A program made the translations under genes and the position numbers. The notes under the pieces were generated by a model. It saw only the letters and a list, made by a program, of their open reading frames with translations. It did not search any database and had not been told where the DNA came from. A DNA stretch of 64,000 nt from Nocardia brasiliensis NBRC 14402 (GTDB lineage: Bacteria; Actinomycetota; Actinomycetes; Mycobacteriales; Mycobacteriaceae), in assembly GCF_000308475.2 (NCBI RefSeq), contig NZ_BAFT02000016.1, positions 1 to 64,000 on the forward strand, read 5' to 3'. Every line of letters starts with the position of its first letter. Within the stretch, counting starts at the first letter, position 1. Below, piece after piece: positions 16,221 through 24,590 of this stretch.

Positions 16221-17270
16221 ATGGTGGTCGGCGTGGCTGACCGGATACCTGTTGTGATCGTCGCGGGGTTTCTCGGCTCCGGGAAGACGACGCTGCTCAA
16301 CCATCTACTGCGCAACAGCCGTGGCACCCGGATCGGGGTGGTGGTCAACGACTTCGGCGCGATCAACATCGACTCGATGCTGGTGGCCGGGCAGGTCGAC
16401 GCGATGGTCTCGCTCGGCAACGGCTGTGTCTGCTGCGCCGTCGACGTCGGCGAACTGGACGAGATGTTCACCCGGCTGGCGCAGCCGCGCGCCAAGATCG
16501 ACGTGATCGTGGTGGAGGCCAGCGGCCTGGCCGAGCCGCGCAACCTCATCCGCATGGTGGTGGGCAGCGACAATCCGCGCATCCGTTACGGCGGTCTGGT
16601 CGAGGTGGTCGACGCCGAGCAGTTCCCGGCGAGCAGTGCGCGCCATCCCGAGCTGAGCACGCACCTGCGGCTGGCCGATCTGGTGGTGGTGAACAAGGCC
16701 GATCGGGTGCCCGCGACCGAGCTGGCCGCACTGCGACAGGATATTTCGGCGGTGGTCGGGCAGGTCCCGGTGTACGCCACCACACACGGCAGCCTCGAGG
16801 CGGGCCTGCTGTTCGACGAACCGCTGCGGGAAACTCCGCGCGTCGCCGAGCAATTGAGTTTCGACGCGCTGCTGCACGAGCACGAGCACGAACCGGGGCA
16901 CACGGAGCATCGCCATCTGCACGACGACTATGTCAGCGTCTCCTTCACCAGCGAGCGGGAATTGGACCCGCGCCGGCTGATCGAGTTCCTGGAGGATCCG
17001 CCGCCCGGCCTGTTCCGGGCCAAGGGCTTCGCCACGTTCGCCGTCGCCGAGGAGCGCCGCAAGTTCGGCATGCATCTGGTCGGGCGGCACCTGGTGTTCG
17101 AGCCGCAGCACTGGGCGCGCGGCGAGCAGCGCGTCACCCAGCTGGTGCTGATCGGCGCGGGCATGGACGTCGAACTGGTCCGCAAGCGGCTGGACGACAC
17201 CGTGCACACCGCCGCGGACTGGCTCGATCCGCAGTCGCTGCTCGGCGTCTGGCGCTACACACCGCACTGA
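16221..17270 (+). CDS. CobW/G3E-family metallochaperone GTPase
   Basis: 349 aa from ATG 16221; GTG 16233 is an alternative. GTPase motifs are Walker A 'GFLGSGKTTLLNHLL' (about 15), the metal-binding 'GNGCVCC' (Cys-X-Cys-Cys), 'VVEASGLAEP' and 'NKAD'. A His/Glu-rich stretch (HEHEHEPGHTEHRH, about 213-226) precedes the CobW C-terminal domain. The family inserts metals such as Zn or Co into client proteins. The His-rich loop favours a zinc or cobalt role. No cobalamin genes lie nearby, so a zinc chaperone is more likely than cobalt insertion. Confidence 0.88.
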   Translation: MVVGVADRIPVVIVAGFLGSGKTTLLNHLLRNSRGTRIGVVVNDFGAINIDSMLVAGQVDAMVSLGNGCVCCAVDVGELDEMFTRLAQPRAKIDVIVVEASGLAEPRNLIRMVVGSDNPRIRYGGLVEVVDAEQFPASSARHPELSTHLRLADLVVVNKADRVPATELAALRQDISAVVGQVPVYATTHGSLEAGLLFDEPLRETPRVAEQLSFDALLHEHEHEPGHTEHRHLHDDYVSVSFTSERELDPRRLIEFLEDPPPGLFRAKGFATFAVAEERRKFGMHLVGRHLVFEPQHWARGEQRVTQLVLIGAGMDVELVRKRLDDTVHTAADWLDPQSLLGVWRYTPH

Positions 17271-17485
17271 TCCCACGATTTGGCATCGATTCCGCGAAAG
17301 TTGGCGCGTTCGGTCCGAACCTGGCGCGTTCGGTTGTGGCGGCGGCGCGCGGCGGACACGAGACTGTCCTGGTGCCCGCCGCGTCGGCACGTGCGCAATG
17401 GAGCGAGCATGCCGCGCGACGTGTCGGGGTCGGCGCACCGATTGACGATCGAGTAGATCCGTTTGGCGACCGATGGGAGTTTTCC

Positions 17486-17677
17486 GTGTTGGATTCGCAG
17501 GAGAGCGCCACCGCGTATGTGATCGAGGTGCTGGAGGCCAAAGGGACCGCCACGCGCTACGACTTCGACGTGCCCAGCATTGTGGCCGAGTCGCACGCCG
17601 TCGCCAACGGCTGGGATTTCCGCGGTATCGAGGACACCACGTTCTGGGGGATCGCGGCGCGTTTCCTCAAGCCGTGA
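17486..17677 (+). CDS. Small hypothetical protein (63 aa)
   Basis: From GTG 17486, with GGGAG 6 nt upstream. The protein is acidic and soluble, with helix 'SATAYVIEVLEAKGTATRYDF' (shown in part) and 'HAVANGWDFRGIEDTTFWGIAARFL'. It reads as a genuine compact protein, with no low-complexity bias. The last 11 bases overlap the convergent AraC gene. Function unknown. Confidence 0.6.
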   Translation: MLDSQESATAYVIEVLEAKGTATRYDFDVPSIVAESHAVANGWDFRGIEDTTFWGIAARFLKP

Positions 17678-18647
17678 CCGACCAGCGGCGCGCGGCGCGT
17701 CGCATCGAGCCCGCGTCCGAATAGCCGAGGAGTTCGGCTTGGCGCGCTCGGCTCAACTTGCCCGTGGCGGTCGCCGCGTCGAGCCGGGCGGTGCGCGCCC
17801 GGTCCAGTTCCTGCCGCCACGTCGTGCCCGCCTCCATCAGGCGCCGTTGCAGCGTCCGTGGGCTGGTGGCCAGGCTGCGGGACACCCGATCCAAGGACAC
17901 GTCGCCGGACTCCAGGGCGTCGGCCAAGGCGGCCGCGACGCGTTCGGGCCACGCGCTGGCCAGCGGCGGCGGGGGCGGCAGCGCCTCGGCCAGCGGTCGC
18001 AGGATGGCGGCGAGCACCGGGTCGCTGGTGGTGAGCGGCAGGTCCATGTCGGCCGCGCGGAAGACCATCGCGTCCACCGGTGCGTCGAACTCGATCGCGG
18101 TGGTGCCGAACACCTCGACGAATGTGCGCACCTGCGCGGGTGCCGATTGGCGCAGCGAAACCCGCAGCGGCACAAGGGGTTCACGGACCACCCGGCGGGC
18201 GCGGCTGAGCACGGCGGTCAGGCCCCACAGCTGGGTGAGGTCGCGGCCGCGGCCCTCGCCCCGGATCATGTCGAGATAGAGGGTGACTTCCTCGTCGTTC
18301 TCCGCGACCAGATCGAAACGGTGATTGGTGGTCACCGCGGTGACGTACGGCCCGCAGGTGGCCAGGCCCGCGCCGAGGGTCGGCGCGGTGGAGAACAGAT
18401 AGTCGTAGAGGCCGAGCGTGGGCAGTTGGTAGCGCCGGGCCACGTTCAACGCGACATCCGGGTCACCCAATCCGTGCTCGCCGAGCTCCCACAACCGGGA
18501 AAAGGTGTGGCTGGGCAGGTGCACGTCGTCACCGGCCATCGTCCATTCCGGTAGCCCGGTCTCCTTGATCAACCGGTCTCGATCGAGCCCGGCCGCGCTG
18601 AGCTGAGAGATGACGAAGCGGTGCAGCAGAACCTGGTCGGTGCCCAT
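17667..18647 (-). CDS. AraC-family transcriptional regulator
   Basis: 326 aa. The N-terminal effector domain resembles the 'Arabinose-binding domain of AraC' seen in OruR/virulence-type regulators ('LGLYDYLFSTAPTLGAGLATCGPYVTAVT', shown in part). The C-terminal AraC helix-turn-helix is 'DVSLDRVSRSLATSPRTLQRRLMEAGTTWR' with gaps, then 'AELLGYSDAGSMRRAARRW'. Targets cannot be told. The nearest gene in the same direction is distant. Confidence 0.85.
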   Translation of the reverse strand: MGTDQVLLHRFVISQLSAAGLDRDRLIKETGLPEWTMAGDDVHLPSHTFSRLWELGEHGLGDPDVALNVARRYQLPTLGLYDYLFSTAPTLGAGLATCGPYVTAVTTNHRFDLVAENDEEVTLYLDMIRGEGRGRDLTQLWGLTAVLSRARRVVREPLVPLRVSLRQSAPAQVRTFVEVFGTTAIEFDAPVDAMVFRAADMDLPLTTSDPVLAAILRPLAEALPPPPPLASAWPERVAAALADALESGDVSLDRVSRSLATSPRTLQRRLMEAGTTWRQELDRARTARLDAATATGKLSRARQAELLGYSDAGSMRRAARRWSVTA

Positions 18648-18809
18648 CGCGTCCTCCCGTGTCTCGCGGGGTCTCCCGCCACCCCGGTGCTGTGCTGAAC
18701 GGCTGCGCTACGCACGTCCGGCAGGCCGGACCTGCCGTCGATGAACTGCGCGCGCGAAAACGCTAACTCCGGTGTGTTGATTCGTCATAGGATTCATGTC
18801 ACGGGCTTG

Positions 18810-19247
18810 TTACGCCCCACAGGCATTGACCCATTCGGACAATCCGTCGGCGAACAACTGCCGCTTCCAGATCGGCACCTCGTGCTTGATCCGGTCCACC
18901 AATTCGGCGCACGCGGTGAACGCCTCCGCGCGGTGTGCGGCGGCGACGGCGACGACGATCGCGTCGTCGCCGATCGTCAACTCGCCCACCCGGTGCACGG
19001 CCGCGACCGGCAACTCCGACGACGCGGCCAATTCGGCGCAGACCTTGCGCAGGAAGCGCTCGGCCTCCGGGTGCGCGGAGTACTCCAGCGCGGCGACCGC
19101 CTGGCCGCCGTCGTGGTCGCGCACCTTGCCGGTGAACACCACGACCGCGCCGTAGTGCGGCCCGGTCACCGCGGCCGCCACCTCGGCGGCGTCGAGCGGC
19201 TGGGCGCTGATCCGCGCGAGCCGGACGGTGGGTTCAGTTGTCGTCAT
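18810..19247 (-). CDS. moaE: Molybdopterin synthase catalytic (large) subunit MoaE
   Basis: 145 aa. The MoaE family features 'GAVVVFTGKVRDHDGG' and 'LEYSAHPEAERFL' are present, along with 'VHRVGELTIGDDAIVVAVAAAHRAEAF' (shown in part). The conserved Lys residues are in 'RIKHEVPIWKRQL'. It uses the thiocarboxylate on MoaD to add two sulfurs to cyclic pyranopterin. Its start overlaps the end of the moaC-mog fusion by 14 bp, so the two are translated together; moaD lies on the other strand at 22711. Confidence 0.93.
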   Translation of the reverse strand: MTTTEPTVRLARISAQPLDAAEVAAAVTGPHYGAVVVFTGKVRDHDGGQAVAALEYSAHPEAERFLRKVCAELAASSELPVAAVHRVGELTIGDDAIVVAVAAAHRAEAFTACAELVDRIKHEVPIWKRQLFADGLSEWVNACGA

Positions 19248-20232
19248 GGTTGCCGCCTCCGGCTACTTGCGCGAGCAGATGATCGAGCAGTGGTTCGAGC
19301 ACCGCGATACCGTCCTTGACGCCGCCGGGGGAGCCCGGCAGGTTCACCAACACCGACCGGCCGGACAATCCGGCCACGCCGCGGCTGAGCGCCGCGAGCG
19401 GAAACTTCGCGGTGCCGCGCTGGCGGATCGCCTCGGCGACGCCGGGGAGTTCCCGGTCGAGCAGGGCGAGGGTGGCCTCGGGGGTCGCGTCGGTGGGCGA
19501 GGCGCCGGTGCCACCGGTGCTGACCACCAGTGACGGCTGGAACCGCAGCGCGTCGGCCAGGCCGACGGCGATGTCCGCGTCGGCGTACACCAGCGGCCCA
19601 CGCACCGAAAAGCCGAGGCCCGCAAGCCATTCGGTGAGCACGGGGCCGGTCGTGTCGAGCCGGGTGCCCGCGGCGGCACCGGTCGAGGCGACCACGACCA
19701 CCGCCGAGCGCGACTCGAAATCGGTTTCTACGCCGACGGTTTCGGGCGCGGATGCGGGTGGTGTCGACCGTTCCCAATGTCCGTGCTTGCCACCGTCTTT
19801 GGTGAGCAAACGGACGTCGTTCAGCGTTGCCGCCGGATCGACCGCCTTCACCATGTCGTGCAGCGTCAGTCCCGCGACAGCCACCGCGGTGAGCGCCTCC
19901 ATCTCGACGCCGGTGGGCCCCTTGGTCTTCGCGGTCGCCTCGATGGTGATCGCGGTATCGGTGAACCCGAACTCGACCTTGACCGAGGACAACGCCAGCT
20001 GATGGCACAGCGGGATCAGCTCCGAGGTCTTCTTCGCCCCGGCGATGCCCGCGATCCGCGCGGTGGACAGCACATCGGCCTTGGGCAGGTCGTCGGCGCG
20101 CACCAGCGCGATCACCTCGGCGGTGGTCCGGAGCTCGCCCGCCGCGAGCGCGACCCGGGTGGTGTCGGCCTTCGCGCTCACATCCACCATGCGGGCCCGG
20201 CCCTCGCCGTCCACATGGGACAACTCACTCAT
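19234..20232 (-). CDS. MoaC-MogA/MoaB fusion protein
   Basis: 332 aa from ATG 20232 (GGAG 6 nt upstream). Residues 1-160 are MoaC: 'LSHVDGEGRARMVDVSAKA', 'IPLCHQLALSSVKVEF', 'GVEMEALTAVAVAGLTLHDMVKA' (all shown in part), the enzyme that completes cPMP. Residues about 180-332 are a MogA/MoaB domain: 'VVVASTGAAAGTRLD', 'VVSTGGTGASPTDATPEA', 'LVNLPGSPGGVKDG', which adenylates molybdopterin. Two steps of the pathway are thus joined in one chain. It sits between moeA (40 bp upstream) and moaE (overlapping). Confidence 0.92.
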   Translation of the reverse strand: MSELSHVDGEGRARMVDVSAKADTTRVALAAGELRTTAEVIALVRADDLPKADVLSTARIAGIAGAKKTSELIPLCHQLALSSVKVEFGFTDTAITIEATAKTKGPTGVEMEALTAVAVAGLTLHDMVKAVDPAATLNDVRLLTKDGGKHGHWERSTPPASAPETVGVETDFESRSAVVVVASTGAAAGTRLDTTGPVLTEWLAGLGFSVRGPLVYADADIAVGLADALRFQPSLVVSTGGTGASPTDATPEATLALLDRELPGVAEAIRQRGTAKFPLAALSRGVAGLSGRSVLVNLPGSPGGVKDGIAVLEPLLDHLLAQVAGGGNHDDN

Positions 20233-20272
20233 CACACACTCCTCGGGTAACTCCGCTGTGCGACAAGGCGTG

Positions 20273-21520
20273 TCACAGCGTCCACACTCGTACCACGGCG
20301 CCCGCGGGCAGCGTGGTGACCTCGGCGGGAACGTCGATCAGGACGTCGGCCCACGCCATGCTCGCGACCAGGTGTGAGCCGGGACCGGACACCACCTCGA
20401 CCGCCTCCGGAAGCTGTTGCGGCGCAGGCTGACCGCCGGATTCCGGATGAATCAGCTTGCCGCGCAGGAATTGCCGCTTACCCTGTGGCGAGCGAGCCAC
20501 CGCGTTGTGCAGCGGCAGGTCGTAACTCGGCACCGGGTCCAGTCCGGCGAGCCGGCGCAGGATCGGCCGGGCGAACACCTCGAACGACACCATGGTGCTG
20601 ACCGGGTTGCCCGGGAAGCTCAGCACCGGAACCCCGTCGACCACGGTGCGTCCCTGCGGTCCGCCGGGCTGCACCGCCACCGGCCCGAACTGCCCGCCGA
20701 GCGGCTCGAGCACGTCCTTGACCACCTCGAAATCGCCCTTGGACACCCCGCCGGAGGTGAAGACGACATCGGCGGAGCCGGTCGCGGCGGCCAGCAGCTT
20801 GCGGAACTGCGCGGGATCGTCGGTGCTGTGCTCGACCGAGACGACGGTGACGCCGTTCGCAGTGAGCGCGGCCGCCAGCGCGATCCCGTTGGAGTTGTAG
20901 ATCTGCCCGGGGCGCAGGTCGGCACCCGCCGGGACCAGCTCGTCGCCGGTGGTGATGATCGCGGCGAGCACCGGGCGCAACACCGCGACGGCCGGCAACC
21001 CGACCGCGGCGAGCGCGGCGATGTGCCGGGGCGCGAGGGTGGTGCCCGCGCGGGCGAGCAGCTCGCCCGCGCGCACGTCGGTACCCGGCTCCCGGACGAA
21101 TTCGCCTGCGCTGCGGCCGTGTTCGACCGTCACCGTGCCCTCGTCCGCGTGCGCGTCCTCGACCGGGACCACGCAGTCCGCGCCCGGTGGGATCGGCGCG
21201 CCGGTCATCACCTTCATCGCCGCGCCCGGCGGCAGCGGCGTCTGCCCCGCGTTGCCCGCCGCGACCACACCGGCCAGCGGCAGCGTCACGGGGGCGACCG
21301 CGACGGACGCGGCGCGCACCGCGTAGCCGTCCATCGCCGAATTGCGGAACACCGGCAGGTCGACGGGCGCGCGGACATCGTCGGCCAGCTGCCTGCCCAA
21401 CGCGTGCGGCACCGCGACGTCCTCGACCGCCCGCGCGGCCAACGGCCGCAACAGCTGTTCGATGCTGTCGCGGTACTCGTCGACCGGCCGGGCCGAGATA
21501 CTGGCGGGCCTTGGATTCAT
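20273..21520 (-). CDS. moeA: Molybdopterin molybdenumtransferase MoeA
   Basis: 415 aa. The MoeA domains are in order: 'DVRAPVDLPVFRNSAMDGYAVRAA' (about 50-73), 'VMTGAPIPPGADCVVPVED', the MoCF domain 'TTGDELVPAGADLRPGQIYNSNGIAL' and 'FTSGGVSKGDFEVVKDVL', then the C-terminal beta domain. It inserts molybdate into adenylated molybdopterin. It is first in the minus-strand operon moeA / moaC-mog / moaE. Confidence 0.93.
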   Translation of the reverse strand: MNPRPASISARPVDEYRDSIEQLLRPLAARAVEDVAVPHALGRQLADDVRAPVDLPVFRNSAMDGYAVRAASVAVAPVTLPLAGVVAAGNAGQTPLPPGAAMKVMTGAPIPPGADCVVPVEDAHADEGTVTVEHGRSAGEFVREPGTDVRAGELLARAGTTLAPRHIAALAAVGLPAVAVLRPVLAAIITTGDELVPAGADLRPGQIYNSNGIALAAALTANGVTVVSVEHSTDDPAQFRKLLAAATGSADVVFTSGGVSKGDFEVVKDVLEPLGGQFGPVAVQPGGPQGRTVVDGVPVLSFPGNPVSTMVSFEVFARPILRRLAGLDPVPSYDLPLHNAVARSPQGKRQFLRGKLIHPESGGQPAPQQLPEAVEVVSGPGSHLVASMAWADVLIDVPAEVTTLPAGAVVRVWTL

Positions 21521-21647
21521 GCGAGCCAGCGTAATCGGTGCCGATCGGTACCGGCCGCCTGTCCCGCTTGTACGAAGCTCAGAAAAATGTCCGGTGCTCG
21601 GCGGCGGTTTCCGTACCTTCGGCGGCTGACCACCGAGGGCCGGAGGT

Positions 21648-21660
21648 CATAATGGACACG
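21648..21660 (+). promoter_or_regulatory. Possible -10 element giving a leaderless moaA transcript
   Basis: CATAAT at 21648-21653 lies 6 nt before the GTG start at 21660, where transcription would be expected to begin. A weak -35-like CTGACC lies about 16-18 nt further upstream. No good Shine-Dalgarno is positioned for this GTG, which also fits leaderless translation. Confidence 0.4.
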
Positions 21661-22718
21661 TGACTCTGGTCGAGATGGGGATACCTGCCGTGCGGTCCGG
21701 GCGTCCCTCGCTCGACGGACGCCCCGATACGCCCTTCCTGCTGGACCGCTTCGGGCGGGTGGCGCGCGATCTGCGCGTGTCCATCACCGAGAAGTGCTCG
21801 CTGCGCTGTACCTACTGCATGCCCGAGGAGGGCCTGCCCGCGATCCCGCCGGACGAGCTGCTGACCGTCGACGAGATCGTCCGGTTGGTGCGGCTCGCGG
21901 TGCGCGAACTCGGCGTGCGGGAGGTCCGGTTCACCGGCGGTGAGCCGCTGATGCGCCGGGATCTGGAGCGGATCATCGCGGGCTGCCACGAACAGGTGCC
22001 GGATGTGCCACTGGCGATGACGACCAACGGCGTCGGGCTCGAGCACCGTGCGCACGCGCTGGCCGCCGCGGGGCTGCACCGGGTGAACGTCTCGCTGGAC
22101 ACCGTGGATCGCGCGGGCTTCGCCGAGCTGACCCGGCGCGACCGGCTCGGCTCCGCGCTGGCGGGGATCCGCGCCGCCCGCGACGCCGGGCTCGCACCGG
22201 TGAAGATCAATGCCGTGCTGATGCGCGAAACGCTCTCCGGCGCAGCGGATCTGCTGCAGTGGTGCCTCGACGAGCAGTGTGCGCTGCGGTTCATCGAGGA
22301 GATGCCGCTGGACGCCGACCATGAATGGGCGCGCGCGAACATGGTCACCGCGGCCGAACTGCTCGACGTGCTCGGCGCGCGGTTCACGCTGACCCCCGCC
22401 GGTCGTGACGATCCGGCCGCGCCGGCCGAGACCTGGCTGGTGGACGGCGGTCCCGCCACCGTCGGCATCATCGCCTCGGTCACCCGCAAGTTCTGTGACA
22501 CCTGCGACCGCACCCGGCTCACCGCCGACGGCATGCTGCGCTCCTGCCTGTTCAGCGATCAGGAATACGATCTGCGCCAGGTGCTGCGCTCGGGGGCCGA
22601 CGACGACGAACTGGCCACACTGTGGCGCGGTGCGATGTGGAACAAATGGGCGGGTCACGGTATCGACGCCGAGGGCTTCGTCCCGCCCGAACGCACGATG
22701 GGAGCCATCGGTGGTTGA
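21660..22718 (+). CDS. moaA: GTP 3',8-cyclase MoaA (radical SAM)
   Basis: 352 aa. The radical-SAM motif Cys-X3-Cys-X2-Cys is in '[15 protein letters not shown]' (about 45-59), with '[11 protein letters not shown]' and the C-terminal second cluster Cys-X2-Cys-X13-Cys in '[13 protein letters not shown]...MLRSCLF'. It ends in 'MGAIGG'; the GG tail is typical of active MoaA. It makes the first intermediate of molybdenum cofactor from GTP. The moaD start overlaps its last 8 bases. Confidence 0.95.
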   Translation: MTLVEMGIPAVRSGRPSLDGRPDTPFLLDRFGRVARDLRVSITEKCSLRCTYCMPEEGLPAIPPDELLTVDEIVRLVRLAVRELGVREVRFTGGEPLMRRDLERIIAGCHEQVPDVPLAMTTNGVGLEHRAHALAAAGLHRVNVSLDTVDRAGFAELTRRDRLGSALAGIRAARDAGLAPVKINAVLMRETLSGAADLLQWCLDEQCALRFIEEMPLDADHEWARANMVTAAELLDVLGARFTLTPAGRDDPAAPAETWLVDGGPATVGIIASVTRKFCDTCDRTRLTADGMLRSCLFSDQEYDLRQVLRSGADDDELATLWRGAMWNKWAGHGIDAEGFVPPERTMGAIGG

Positions 22719-22953
22719 GATCCGCTATTTCGCCGCGATCGCGGACGCCGTCGGCAAGGACCGGGAGCACCTGGACTTCCCGGTCGGCGCGACCGTCGGC
22801 GACCTGCGTTCCACCCTGTCCGCGTCGTACGGGCCCGACCTGGACAAGATGCTGTCGGTCTGTGCCTATCTGGTCGGTGACGAACTCACCCGCGATCCCG
22901 CCGCCGCCCTGACCCAGCGGGTGGATGTGCTGCCGCCCTTCGCGGGCGGCTAG
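22711..22953 (+). CDS. moaD: Molybdopterin synthase sulfur-carrier subunit MoaD
   Basis: 80 aa from GTG 22711, overlapping moaA by 8 bp. Ubiquitin-like beta-grasp protein ('[20 protein letters not shown]') ending in 'LPPFAGG', the diglycine tail that is adenylated and thiocarboxylated before passing sulfur to MoaE. The four-residue 'PFAGG' end and the length match the family. Confidence 0.92.
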   Translation: MVEIRYFAAIADAVGKDREHLDFPVGATVGDLRSTLSASYGPDLDKMLSVCAYLVGDELTRDPAAALTQRVDVLPPFAGG

Positions 22954-22967
22954 GGCCTGGCGCGTGA

Positions 22968-22994
22968 TGTAGAGACCCGGTGGCGGTGTTCGTC
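22968..22994 (+). promoter_or_regulatory. ECF42-like promoter element, copy 1
   Basis: TGTAGA (22968-22973), 17 nt, CGTC (22991-22994). The same two blocks at the same spacing occur before the next DGPF gene (23796-23822). The published ECF42 signature is close to TGTCGA plus CGTC/CGA, so the sigma factor encoded at 24591 is the likely reader. Confidence 0.7.
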
Positions 22995-23044
22995 GCTTGA
23001 ATAGAGGGGCAGCAGGCCCTTCGATTCGAGGAAGGATGGCGATC

Positions 23045-23758
23045 ATGCAGTACTTGGCGACATTGGTGGGACCCGCGGACGCGCCCTACGCCCAGCCGGG
23101 CACCCCGGAATTCGACGCGGAGGTCGCGCGCTACGCCGCCTTCGAGGCCGCGGCGGGCGCGGCGATCGCGGGCGGTGTCGCGCTGTTCCCGGCGGAGACC
23201 GCCGTCGAACTCCGGCACACCGGCGGCAGGCTGATCACGACCAACGGCCCGTTCCCCGAGCAGACCGAGGTGGTCGGCGGGTTCCTCGTGTTCGACTGCG
23301 CGGACCTCGACGACGCCATCGAACTGGCCCGGCAAGCGCCCGCGGCCGAGGACGGTGCGGTCGAACTGCGCCCGCTGGTCCAGTGGGCACCGCACGACGA
23401 TCCGGGCCCCGACTGGTGGCTTGCGCTGCTCTGGGAGGCCCCGGGCGCGGTGATCGCGCCGGGCACCCCCGAATGGGATCCCGCGGTGGCCGAACATGAG
23501 CGGTTCGGCGCGAAGTTCGGCGCATCTCTGCGCGGCGGTGGCGCAGTGCAGCCACCGACGACCGCGACCACGGTGCGGGTCCGTGACGGTCAGCTGTCCC
23601 TCACCGACGGCCCGTTCGCCGAATCGGCCGATGTGATCGACGGTCTGTATCTCTTCGCGGCGCCGGACCGGGCCGCCGCGACCGAGATCGCGAGCCAGAT
23701 CCCCTGCGGGGAGAAAGGACACGTGGAACTGCGCCGGGTCGTCGAACTCGACGACTGA
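23045..23758 (+). CDS. DGPF/YCII-domain protein, copy 1
   Basis: 237 aa, two tandem YCII-related units. Each carries the name motif: 'TNGPFPEQTEVVGGFLVFDC' in the first and 'TDGPFAESADVIDGLYLF' in the second (about 62 and 180). The first unit has Asn in place of Asp in the DGPF motif. Such proteins sit next to ECF42 sigma factors and are thought to be their targets; their biochemical role is unknown. ATG 23045 matches the start of the paralog at 23875. Confidence 0.85.
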   Translation: MQYLATLVGPADAPYAQPGTPEFDAEVARYAAFEAAAGAAIAGGVALFPAETAVELRHTGGRLITTNGPFPEQTEVVGGFLVFDCADLDDAIELARQAPAAEDGAVELRPLVQWAPHDDPGPDWWLALLWEAPGAVIAPGTPEWDPAVAEHERFGAKFGASLRGGGAVQPPTTATTVRVRDGQLSLTDGPFAESADVIDGLYLFAAPDRAAATEIASQIPCGEKGHVELRRVVELDD

Positions 23759-23795
23759 GCACGGGATCCGCGGGTAGAAATAGTTTCGGGCCGGG

Positions 23796-23822
23796 TGTAG
23801 AGAAATCCGCGCGGCGTTCGTC
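23796..23822 (+). promoter_or_regulatory. ECF42-like promoter element, copy 2
   Basis: TGTAGA (23796-23801), 17 nt, CGTC (23819-23822), identical in motif and spacing to 22968-22994, followed in both cases by a similar GTCTGAGTAG / GCTTGAATAG stretch and a shared CGAGGAAGG ribosome site. Confidence 0.7.
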
Positions 23823-23874
23823 GTCTGAGTAGGGAAGGGTATCGGGCCCCTCCGTTCGAGGAAGGTTGGCGACC

Positions 23875-24588
23875 ATGCACTACTTGGCCACGATTGTCGG
23901 CGGCGAATCCGGGCCGAGCGCCGCGCCGGGCACACCGGAGTTCGACGCGGGCGTCGCGAAGTACGCGGCGTTCCAGGAGCAGGCGGGCGCGGCGATCGCG
24001 GGCGGCGCGGCGCTCTACCCGTCGGCCACGGCCGTCAATATCCGCGGCGGCGCCGGCGAAACGTTGATCACCGATGGCCCGTTCACCGAACAGAACGAGG
24101 TGGTCACCGGTTTCTACGTGTTCGACTGCGCGAATCCGGACGAGGCGATCCAGCTCGCCAGGAAGATTCCGGCGGCGGCGCGGGGCTCGATCGAGGTGCG
24201 GCCGATGCAGATGTGGCTGCCGCACTCGACGCCCGGCGCCGACTGGTGGCTGGCGCTGCTGTGGTCGCCCCAGGGCGATTTCGTGGCGCCCGATACGCCG
24301 GAGTGGGACACGATGGCCGCCGCGCATCAGCGGTTCGTCGATCAGGTGGGTCCGGCGATCCAGGGCGGCGGCGCACTGCGGCCGCCGGCCGAGGCGACCA
24401 TCGTGCGGGAACGTGACGGCGCCCTGCTGCTCACCGATGGTCCGTTCACCGAGGGCGCCGAGGTGGTCGATGGGCTCTATGTGTTCACCGCGGCGAGTCC
24501 GGCGCGGGCAGGCGAGATCGGCGCGCGGATCCCGCGTGGCGAGAAGGGGCGCACCGAGCTGCGCCGGATCGTCGACGTGGGCTTCTGA
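23875..24588 (+). CDS. DGPF/YCII-domain protein, copy 2
   Basis: 237 aa, the same length as its neighbour at 23045 and clearly paralogous ('MHYLATIVGGESG', 'GTPEFDAGVAKYAAFQEQAGAAIAGGAALYP', shown in part). Both DGPF motifs are complete: 'ITDGPFTEQNEVVTGFYVFDC' and 'LTDGPFTEGAEVVDGLYVF' (parts). The sigma gene starts 2 bp after its stop, so the two are co-transcribed. The two copies probably arose by tandem duplication including the promoter. Confidence 0.87.
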   Translation: MHYLATIVGGESGPSAAPGTPEFDAGVAKYAAFQEQAGAAIAGGAALYPSATAVNIRGGAGETLITDGPFTEQNEVVTGFYVFDCANPDEAIQLARKIPAAARGSIEVRPMQMWLPHSTPGADWWLALLWSPQGDFVAPDTPEWDTMAAAHQRFVDQVGPAIQGGGALRPPAEATIVRERDGALLLTDGPFTEGAEVVDGLYVFTAASPARAGEIGARIPRGEKGRTELRRIVDVGF

Positions 24589-24590
24589 TC

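Noticed and set aside
17274..17470. N-terminal extension of the small protein at 17486
   Set aside because: The frame is open upstream, but GGGAG is positioned for GTG 17486 and the upstream residues show no protein-like pattern.
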